From positions 1 to 5,293 of the forward strand of contig DAHXPE010000048.1 of the NCBI GenBank assembly GCA_027364495.1: DNA of 5,293 nucleotides, given 5' to 3'. This document shows positions 1-5,293 of the stretch, in pieces; positions within the stretch are counted from its first letter, which is position 1; each line of letters opens with the position of its first letter. The notes beneath the pieces are model-generated. The model saw only the letters and a program-made list of their open reading frames with translations, was not told where the DNA came from and searched no databases. The position numbers and the translations under genes are program-made. This DNA is from Candidatus Heimdallarchaeota archaeon (GTDB taxonomy: Archaea > Asgardarchaeota > Heimdallarchaeia > Hodarchaeales > LC-3).

Positions 1-40
1 AATATGATAATATTAGAAAAAATAAAAAATAATGTAAAAA

Positions 41-1186
41 ATGATACCAATAAGAGAATTTGTATTTACTTCATTTAAGCTATCTTTAATTTATTTAGCC
101 TTCATGCTGCTTGTTGTCCTATCGTTTCTTTATTATTTTGATAGATTTTCTCTTCCAAAGATTCGTTTACAAAACAAACTTTCTTATCCAGTAAGTTTTT
201 TTACTAATAAATCACTTCTTTTTAGCTTTATTACACTTTTCTTAATCCCATCCGGATTTGATTACTATATATCAAATCTTTTTATTTTTAATCCGAAAAT
301 TGATTCGAGTTTATTTTTTGTTGGTAAAAGTTTACTATTAATAATAGTTTTGTTGGTATTAACAAAATTATTTATCAATTTATCAGTTCTACATAACTTT
401 AATACTACAAACGCTGAATTAAATAATATATTTACTCAAATAAGCACTTTTAAAGATAATTATTTGCTGTATTTAAAATCGTTCAATCAAAATTTAATGA
501 AAATAAAAATACGTATAATTCTTAAAAATATTATAAAATATGCTGTTCTAATCAGCTTTTTTTTTCCATTAGTTATGCTTTCTATTTCAGGATTAGTAAA
601 AATAACTCTTTTTTCAATATTTCAAATTACTACACAAGCTTCATTAAGTTTTAACGAACACATACTTTATTCACTGTTTGTAATTAAAACAAGTATCGGA
701 TTCGCTAGTGGAACAAATGGAATAGTATTTCTTCGCAATATTAATGGAGATTATTTTTTCCTTCCCACGAGCTATTATTCAGATCCATTTGATTGGATAT
801 ATGGCTTGTTAGGTTCAATAATTTGGTTTATTACAGTTATTTATCTATTTAAAGTAATCCAAACTATATTATCTGACAAAAAAAGAGCTTTTCAGAAATT
901 TAAAACAATCACATTTTATCTTTTACTCCTACTAATTTGGAATTTATTTAGCTTTGGATTATTTCAACCAAGTAGTTTTTTGCTTAGAAAAAAACTGAAT
1001 ACTCAACAAAATCAAAATTTCTTTAATAATCTCTCAATTGTAAATGTGCAAATTTTCTTTTTACCATTTGGATTTTTGCTAATATTAGCTTGTTTGCTTT
1101 ATTATTTACTAATTTCAGTAATATCTAAAAAAAGATTTAATGATAAAAAAATAGTACAAAGTGATTTTAAAGAAGAAATCATTTAA
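41..1186 (+). CDS. Polytopic integral membrane protein, unknown family (about 7 TM helices)
   Basis: This 381-residue protein is not recognised as any named family. Hydrophobic segments lie near residues 13-33, 58-70 (perhaps to 83), 91-113, 167-190, 251-272, 289-308 and 334-361. The stretches between alternate helices (34-57, 114-166, 273-288, 362-381) are rich in Lys/Arg, so the positive-inside rule suggests an outside N-terminus and an inside C-terminus. The largest predicted outer loop is about 191-250 and contains SYYSDPFDW. The loop at 114-166 is an amphipathic, basic, probably cytosolic segment. No catalytic motif, nucleotide-binding loop or transporter signature is visible. The ATG at 41 is the first possible start, because an in-frame TAA sits at 35-37. 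No Shine-Dalgarno is seen; an AT-rich stretch at 1-15 could be a TATA element but is too close to the window edge to judge. The gene converges on the surface-protein gene, 41 bp apart. Codon use and base composition look like the rest of the window. That it is a real gene is fairly sure; its role is open. Confidence 0.8.
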   Translation: MIPIREFVFTSFKLSLIYLAFMLLVVLSFLYYFDRFSLPKIRLQNKLSYPVSFFTNKSLLFSFITLFLIPSGFDYYISNLFIFNPKIDSSLFFVGKSLLLIIVLLVLTKLFINLSVLHNFNTTNAELNNIFTQISTFKDNYLLYLKSFNQNLMKIKIRIILKNIIKYAVLISFFFPLVMLSISGLVKITLFSIFQITTQASLSFNEHILYSLFVIKTSIGFASGTNGIVFLRNINGDYFFLPTSYYSDPFDWIYGLLGSIIWFITVIYLFKVIQTILSDKKRAFQKFKTITFYLLLLLIWNLFSFGLFQPSSFLLRKKLNTQQNQNFFNNLSIVNVQIFFLPFGFLLILACLLYYLLISVISKKRFNDKKIVQSDFKEEII

Positions 1187-1300
1187 ATAAAATAAAAACA
1201 GAGAAATATAATAGAATTAGAGATCGATTATGTGGGAGGAGGTCTTTTAGAACTAATTCTATTCTTCACAGCACTAAGTTTACTTGATTTTTTCATTTTT
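1187..1300. terminator. Convergent, probably bidirectional terminator zone
   Basis: A perfect 11-bp inverted repeat, AATAGAATTAG (1210-1220) and CTAATTCTATT (1253-1263), encloses a 32-nt loop that contains the minus-strand stop codon at 1228-1230. On the minus strand the hairpin is followed by a T-rich run (complement of 1187-1198, reading TTTTTATTTTAT), which would end the surface-protein transcript. On the plus strand the same stem is followed by TTTTTT and TTTTT runs at 1288-1293 and 1296-1300, inside the antisense of the surface protein's Lys-rich tail, and could end the membrane-protein transcript. Archaeal termination depends mainly on U-tracts, so the stem may be supportive rather than necessary. 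The stem is AT-rich and the loop is long, so hairpin stability is modest. Confidence 0.5.
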
Positions 1301-4065
1301 GGGATTATAAAATATAATCCGGCACCTACGACTACAACAACAGCACTAACACCAATTATTGGGAGTAAAAGACCAATAATTCCAGAACCACCACTTTTGC
1401 CGAAATTAGGATTATTCCCATTATAATAATCTAATCTATATTCTTGAGTTGAAATTGAAAAACCGACGTTATCATATACTCTAAGTTTATAAAATACTGT
1501 TCCGTTTACATTGTCAATAGGAATATGAGCAACAATATTGCCACTTATAATATTTGTATATAGAGAGAGGATTTTCCAATCATTAAGTGAAGTTACGTTA
1601 TTTACTTTGTAATACACTTCCACAAGAAAAATTCCACCTTTGTCATAAATTGAAGCAGTTACATTGACATAAGGAGCTCCTTTAAGATTAAAAAGAAATG
1701 GCGAAGTGATTTGGCTGGTTACATTGACTGATGGGGTATCTCCATCAATGTAGAAAGAATATATAGTAGTATTCACTTCATGATTAAAGATATCTTTTAA
1801 ATCAAAGAAATAATAACCCATGGTATCATTGTTAGACGCTGGTAAGTGAATAACATATTGATACCCAAGAGGAATATTGTAAGTCCTTAATTGAATACTG
1901 AATAGATTAATCTGACCATAATAAACATTAGAATAAGACTGACAGATTAAAAAGAAAGTTGAATTTACAAAGTCTGCTCTAGAAAAGCCTAATTTGATCA
2001 GGTCATAAGTATAGATACCATTTATAATATTACCTGATACTCTATCAAATAATAAAGCCGTTGTATTTCTATCGTTTTCAATATAAACTCTCAAAAATGT
2101 TCCTTGAGTGAAAGAAACTCCAAGCGTCAAAATTGCCTGGTCAACAGTTCCTCCAAAAACTATTCTTTGGGAAATATTTGTAATTTGATTACTAGGAATC
2201 TGCCATGGGAGTATTCCTTTGTAATTATATGTAGTTGAATTTCTATAGTAAGTTGTGCTATTATAGTCCAAGGGTGCTGCAACAATTTGTGTCCAAGTTA
2301 ATTGATAATTATAGCTATAATAAACGATTGGCGTTAATGCACCTGCTGTATCAGTCACATTAAATAACAAATAAGGGGATGTAACATTACTTACATAAGG
2401 GGGATTAAATATTTGTTGAACGAGAACCGGTGCATCACCATCAAAATATAATGGATATGTAGATGTTCTATTAAGATTATTACCGAAATCATGTGAAGTT
2501 AAATACCAAGTGATATTAGTCGAGATTTTGTAAGAAGGAAGAGTAGCATTAAAGACCATTGTAGTAATTGATTGATTATTAAATGTCATATTGGTCATTA
2601 AAATTGTAGCGTATAGTCCATTATTTACATTATAATTGAAAGTGACCTCTTTAATTCCTGATGGATCAGTCATTGTCGCAAAAAATTCAGGTGTTTGGTT
2701 AACATCATACACATAATATTGACCAGTTAAATCTTTAGTCGTGTTGAAGGAATAAGCAATCATAGATGGACCCGCCGTATCATAATTAAAAATTTTTGAT
2801 GTTTTCGCTTGTAATCCCAATTTATCATATGCATACACAACAATGCTAACAGATTTAGAAAGACTAACTAAATTTGCAAAATTAACAGTGGCGTTATAAA
2901 CCTGATTAGTTGAATCTAGGTTACTTTCTAATTGCATGCTGAATGTATTATTTTTCAATGGATTATCAGTATAAAATACACCTTTAACAGTTGTATTAAC
3001 AATATCAGCGACCCCATCCAAATCTGTGACTTTTACTCGAATAACTTGGCTCGATGTATCAAGTACTGTATTTGTCATTTGATAAAAAGAATCAGTTGGA
3101 GGATGATCAAACAAAAAGGTATAATTTGGTGATTGAGTTCTTTGATTTAGATTATTAAAGGCAGCAATCCAATAGGTAACACTTGCAGGCTTATTTTGGA
3201 CAGGACTAGGAGGAACCGGAATTGTACTAGAATATTGAGTTATACTTGCTGATATTCCACTTGCTGTTGGTATATTAATAGTTCCTAAACTACTATCATA
3301 CATTACAACGACAACTTTATAACTAGTAGAACTATTTGTCGTGCTTACAGCTAAAATTGTCTTCGAAGTACTGGTACTGGTATTTGTGCCAAAAGTATAA
3401 AACAAAGACCACTGATTAGTTGTAATATTTTTTCCATAAAGTTGTAAATTTTCCAAGTAATTATTTGGATTATTATTACCAGGCGCAGTTTGATTCCTAT
3501 TAACAGTTATCCCAAAATAACTGAACAGGTTATTAAATCCTGGTGAAAAAGTATATTCAAAGTATTGATGGTGTGTTTGTGTACTAACAAAGTTACCAGT
3601 AGTGTCATTTAAATAACTAGATGAATTCCAAGGATTTTGAGCAGAAGAAGTAAACAAACTAATATAAGAACTTGACATTGATGTATTGTAGCTTAAGCTT
3701 GGTAAAGTACTGTATTGCCAAAAAATACTTGCATTTTTTATACCATTAGCATCTGAAATATTTGATGTAACAGTTTCACTTTGCTGTGGTGTAGGTTGAG
3801 TTATACTTAGATGAGGTGATCCAATGGTCGTACCAGCGGTTAACTTTTGATCAATAGTATAAGCATTAAAATTGTTATTCTTGTTGTTAGTATGGAAATT
3901 ATTGGATATTTTAACTTCTGAGTTTGGGCCAAACAAATTAATCAAAAGAAAATTGGTCAAAATTAAGAGAATAAATAAACTTATAAAACTAATTTTTCTC
4001 TTAAGAAAAAAATTTTCCTTTTTAATTGTTTTTTTGCAAAAAATCTTTTTAATCATTATAAACAT
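1228..4065 (-). CDS. Large cell-surface protein with Ig-like/beta-sandwich modules and C-terminal membrane anchor
   Basis: This 945-residue protein is probably displayed on the outer face of the cell membrane. Residues 24-46 form a hydrophobic signal peptide or anchor after a Lys-rich N-terminus. Residues 47-100 are an Asn/Thr-rich linker. The ectodomain follows to about 890, then a helix at 895-922 and a basic cytosolic tail ending RPPPT. Repeated module boundaries read YTFLFDHPPT (315-324), KIFNYDTAGPS (424-434), YPLYFDGDAPV (537-547) and YSFYIDGDTPSV (769-780). Module starts carry D-x-x-G-[IV] signals (348-352, 467-471, 808-812), typical of Ig-like surface repeats. I count about 33 N-x-S/T sequons, suggesting heavy N-glycosylation. 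Cys is nearly absent (C10, C708). No protease or hydrolase motif was seen; adhesion or an envelope-structure role is inference. The start at 4065 is preferred over Met4 because a weak AGGA (4076-4079) precedes it by 10 nt. A clear TATA box lies upstream. Confidence 0.85.
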   Translation of the reverse strand: MFIMIKKIFCKKTIKKENFFLKRKISFISLFILLILTNFLLINLFGPNSEVKISNNFHTNNKNNNFNAYTIDQKLTAGTTIGSPHLSITQPTPQQSETVTSNISDANGIKNASIFWQYSTLPSLSYNTSMSSSYISLFTSSAQNPWNSSSYLNDTTGNFVSTQTHHQYFEYTFSPGFNNLFSYFGITVNRNQTAPGNNNPNNYLENLQLYGKNITTNQWSLFYTFGTNTSTSTSKTILAVSTTNSSTSYKVVVVMYDSSLGTINIPTASGISASITQYSSTIPVPPSPVQNKPASVTYWIAAFNNLNQRTQSPNYTFLFDHPPTDSFYQMTNTVLDTSSQVIRVKVTDLDGVADIVNTTVKGVFYTDNPLKNNTFSMQLESNLDSTNQVYNATVNFANLVSLSKSVSIVVYAYDKLGLQAKTSKIFNYDTAGPSMIAYSFNTTKDLTGQYYVYDVNQTPEFFATMTDPSGIKEVTFNYNVNNGLYATILMTNMTFNNQSITTMVFNATLPSYKISTNITWYLTSHDFGNNLNRTSTYPLYFDGDAPVLVQQIFNPPYVSNVTSPYLLFNVTDTAGALTPIVYYSYNYQLTWTQIVAAPLDYNSTTYYRNSTTYNYKGILPWQIPSNQITNISQRIVFGGTVDQAILTLGVSFTQGTFLRVYIENDRNTTALLFDRVSGNIINGIYTYDLIKLGFSRADFVNSTFFLICQSYSNVYYGQINLFSIQLRTYNIPLGYQYVIHLPASNNDTMGYYFFDLKDIFNHEVNTTIYSFYIDGDTPSVNVTSQITSPFLFNLKGAPYVNVTASIYDKGGIFLVEVYYKVNNVTSLNDWKILSLYTNIISGNIVAHIPIDNVNGTVFYKLRVYDNVGFSISTQEYRLDYYNGNNPNFGKSGGSGIIGLLLPIIGVSAVVVVVGAGLYFIIPKMKKSSKLSAVKNRISSKRPPPT

Positions 4066-4087
4066 TTTATTTTTTTCCTAAATGCTT

Positions 4088-4103
4088 TGCGTAATATACG
4101 TAA
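4088..4103. repeat. 16-bp motif copy 1 (TGCGTAATATACGTAA), candidate operator
   Basis: This copy is a direct repeat of RCGTAA with a 9-bp period. It matches the copy at 4222-4237 in the same orientation at 14 of 16 positions, and both differences are A/G exchanges. It lies 22 bp upstream of the surface-protein start codon and covers the start site predicted from the TATA box at 4123-4131 (about 4101). A protein bound here would be placed to block transcription of that gene. The binding role is inferred; the repeat is directly seen. Confidence 0.5.
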
Positions 4104-4121
4104 TTCATTTTTCAAAACAGA

Positions 4122-4139
4122 CTTTTATATACTTTTTCT
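4122..4139 (-). promoter_or_regulatory. Archaeal BRE/TATA promoter of the surface-protein gene
   Basis: Read on the minus strand, this reads AGAAAAAGTATATAAAAG: a purine-rich BRE-like stretch followed by the TATA element TATATAAAA (4131 down to 4123). The usual archaeal spacing of about 26 bp puts transcription start near 4101 and gives a leader of about 35 nt before the ATG at 4065. This is the clearest promoter in the window and one reason to call the host archaeal. Confidence 0.6.
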
Positions 4140-4156
4140 AATTTTTGGGAAAAAGT
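4131..4156. repeat. Inverted repeat beside the surface-protein TATA box
   Basis: Perfect 8-bp arms, ACTTTTTC (4131-4138) and GAAAAAGT (4149-4156), are separated by 10 nt. The left arm covers the BRE side of the minus-strand promoter. The right arm also pairs with AAACTTTTT at 4180-4188 (9-bp match with AAAAAGTTT, 4150-4158), so two alternative inverted repeats exist. It could be a dyad operator, but A/T homopolymer arms like these arise easily by chance in such AT-rich DNA. Confidence 0.25.
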
Positions 4157-4221
4157 TTCAATTTTTTTGATTTAATTCTAAACTTTTTACTCAGGATTAA
4201 AAAAGACGTTATTAAACGCTA

Positions 4222-4237
4222 TACGTAATATGCGTAA
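4222..4237. repeat. 16-bp motif copy 2 (TACGTAATATGCGTAA), candidate operator
   Basis: This is the second copy of the RCGTAA-TAT-RCGTAA motif, 134 bp from the first and in the same orientation. It lies 112 bp upstream of the amidohydrolase ATG and about 40 bp upstream of the weak TATA candidate at 4278-4285. That position would suit an activator or the distal half of a looped repressor complex. A related imperfect element, ACGTTATTAAACG (4206-4218), sits immediately to its left. Regulatory function is inferred. Confidence 0.45.
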
Positions 4238-4274
4238 CTTATTGGTCTATTACTAACCAGAAAAATACCTAAAA

Positions 4275-4285
4275 GAAGATATAAG
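4275..4285 (+). promoter_or_regulatory. Possible TATA element of the amidohydrolase gene
   Basis: GAAGATATAAG is a modest TATA-like element with purines upstream. It would place transcription start near 4308 and give a leader of about 40 nt. An alternative is TTTTTTAAAATTAAT around 4313-4328, which would give an almost leaderless mRNA. That would fit the absence of any Shine-Dalgarno before the ATG at 4350. The sequence does not decide between the two. Confidence 0.25.
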
Positions 4286-4326
4286 CTCTTAACTAAAACT
4301 GCTAGAAAATTATTTTTTTAAAATTA

Positions 4327-4346
4327 ATATTTGAATTATCAAATAT
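4327..4346. repeat. Perfect palindrome just upstream of the amidohydrolase start codon
   Basis: Arms ATATTTGA (4327-4334) and TCAAATAT (4339-4346) match perfectly over 8 bp around a 4-nt ATTA spacer, ending 3 nt before the ATG. As DNA it is a plausible site for a dimeric regulator. If the transcript starts near 4308, it would form a small hairpin next to the start codon. The high AT content means chance cannot be excluded. Confidence 0.35.
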
Positions 4347-4349
4347 AGC

Positions 4350-5293
4350 ATGTATTCTATAGACGATTCACTTAATGGACTCCAAAACTGGTCTAAACCA
4401 GTTGTTGATTCACATTTGCATTTTTGGAATGAAAAATTAATTCCTTTCTACTTTCACTGGGCTGAACACTATTTTCCAGATATAAAAGTTGTATCAATGA
4501 CAGATCCTGAAATAATTCCTAAAATATCTTCTGATTATAGAGAAAAGATCATTCTAGCTCAATTTTTAAGTACCAAAAATATTGGTATGTACAATTCTGA
4601 AGAACTGATTAAACAGATTGATAAAGCTTATTCTGATGGTGTAGAGGTTTTCAAAATTTGGTTAGCCCCTAGATTTTTAGATAGTAATAAGTTGCCTGGC
4701 CCGTTCAATCTCCTTGATGAAAGGTTAGAGCCAGTTTTTTCAAAGTTAGAGGATTATCGATTTACTATAAGTGCACATATCAGCGATCCCGATTTATGGT
4801 ATCTATTCAATTATCAAGACAAAACTAAATATGGTTTAAAAATTGATCACATTAACAGGTTCTTAGTCATTACTGAAAAATATCCTAAATTGAAATTTTT
4901 TGCAACTCATTTTGCCTGCTGGCCAGAAAACTTAGTTGAATTGGAAAGAATTCTTATTGAGCATCCAAGACTGTATATTAATACTGGTTCAACACGTTGG
5001 ATGATAAGAGAACTTTCTAAACAACGTGAAAAAAGCATTGAATTTATAAATAAATTTCAAGATAGGATAATATTTGGTACGGACCTACATGTGCCTAAAG
5101 AACCAGTTGATCCATTATATTATTCTACAAGGTATTGGGCTCATAGAACATTCTGGGAGACAGATTATGAGGCTGATTTACCTTTTGATGATTCTGATGC
5201 TCCATTTGGAACGCATTTTAAGGGATTAAAACTTCAAAAATCTATACTTGAGAAAATTTATTACAAAAATTTTTTTAGATTATTTAATTCATA
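4350..5293 (+). CDS. Amidohydrolase-family TIM-barrel metal-dependent hydrolase (Amidohydro_2-like), 3' end at window edge
   Basis: 314 codons are open to the window end, where the last two bases are TA. The final residues, KIYYKNFFRLFNS, match the usual C-terminal helix of the family, so the next codon is probably a stop and the protein nearly or fully complete. It lacks a signal peptide and membrane segment, so it should be cytosolic. Metal-site motifs are present in order: DSHLHFW with H22 and H24 after strand 1; SAHISDPDLW with H143; FFATHFACWPENL with H187; and FGTDLH with D245. By analogy with ACMSD-type enzymes, H22, H24, H143 and D245 would hold the metal and H187 would act in catalysis. 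TRWMIRELS (215-223) and the Arg/Trp-rich stretch RYWAHRTFWETDYE (261-274) resemble an uncharacterised subgroup of these hydrolases. Substrate is unknown; C-N/C-O hydrolysis or decarboxylation are both possible. The ATG at 4350 is the first start after an in-frame TGA (4332-4334); no Shine-Dalgarno is visible. The gene is divergent from the surface-protein gene. Confidence 0.88.
   Translation, partial: MYSIDDSLNGLQNWSKPVVDSHLHFWNEKLIPFYFHWAEHYFPDIKVVSMTDPEIIPKISSDYREKIILAQFLSTKNIGMYNSEELIKQIDKAYSDGVEVFKIWLAPRFLDSNKLPGPFNLLDERLEPVFSKLEDYRFTISAHISDPDLWYLFNYQDKTKYGLKIDHINRFLVITEKYPKLKFFATHFACWPENLVELERILIEHPRLYINTGSTRWMIRELSKQREKSIEFINKFQDRIIFGTDLHVPKEPVDPLYYSTRYWAHRTFWETDYEADLPFDDSDAPFGTHFKGLKLQKSILEKIYYKNFFRLFNS

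Noticed and set aside
41..1186. Interpretation of the seven-helix protein as a rhodopsin or receptor
   Set aside because: No retinal-binding Lys context in the last helix and no recognisable receptor motifs; the helix count alone is not evidence.
1228..1380. PGF-CTERM or LPXTG-type sorting signal at the surface-protein C-terminus
   Set aside because: The segment before the helix is GKSGGSG and no PGF or LPXTG-like motif is present; it looks like an ordinary membrane anchor with a basic tail.
1232..1426. 64-codon plus-strand open frame
   Set aside because: It lies wholly antisense to the C-terminal helix and tail of the surface protein; its hydrophobic/Pro-rich look mirrors that sequence, and it has no promoter or independent support.
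2932..3132. 66-codon plus-strand open frame
   Set aside because: It is antisense inside the surface-protein ectodomain, with no ribosome-binding signal and a Cys/Ile-rich composition typical of a shadow frame.
3923..4065. N-terminal signal read as a lipoprotein signal because of C10
   Set aside because: C10 precedes the hydrophobic stretch and no lipobox follows it, so a lipid-anchored form is not supported.
3872..4081. 69-codon plus-strand hydrophobic open frame
   Set aside because: It is antisense to the signal/anchor region; the hydrophobic and Lys-rich character arises from the reverse complement of the Lys- and Phe/Leu-rich N-terminus.
4066..4349. tRNA, small RNA or CRISPR repeats in the divergent intergenic region
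   Set aside because: No cloverleaf, GC-rich stem or regularly spaced repeat series was seen; two motif copies 134 bp apart with unlike spacing content do not make an array.

Overview
This is a very AT-rich, gene-dense window with three protein-coding genes. The best guess is an archaeal genome, possibly Asgard (Promethearchaeota). The main evidence is a good archaeal BRE/TATA element upstream of the large minus-strand gene, weak or absent Shine-Dalgarno signals, and T-tract gene ends. The large gene also encodes an archaeal-style surface protein: N-terminal signal/anchor, long sequon-rich beta-sandwich ectodomain, single C-terminal membrane helix and short basic tail. No rRNA, tRNA or other taxonomic marker is present, so the assignment is an inference.

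Layout: (1) 41-1186, plus strand, is a polytopic membrane protein of unknown family with about seven helices. (2) 1187-1227 is a 41-bp convergent gap. It belongs to an apparent bidirectional termination zone, with an 11-bp inverted repeat (1210-1220/1253-1263) flanked by T-tracts on both strands. (3) 1228-4065, minus strand, is a 945-residue cell-surface protein. (4) 4066-4349 is a 284-bp divergent intergenic region. It holds the minus-strand promoter, two near-identical copies of a 16-bp motif (TRCGTAATATRCGTAA) and two further inverted repeats. (5) 4350 to the window end, plus strand, is a TIM-barrel amidohydrolase of the Amidohydro_2 type. It appears complete or nearly so, because the window stops two bases (TA) into what is probably its stop codon.

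The surface protein and the amidohydrolase are divergently transcribed and may share control through the repeated motif. One copy lies on the predicted start site of the surface-protein gene; the other lies upstream of the hydrolase gene. No metabolic link among the three genes can be read from the sequence. The membrane protein and the surface protein both belong to the cell envelope, but convergent orientation argues against an operon. The paired motif is the most promising undescribed element here; no evident defence system, mobile element or CRISPR array is present.
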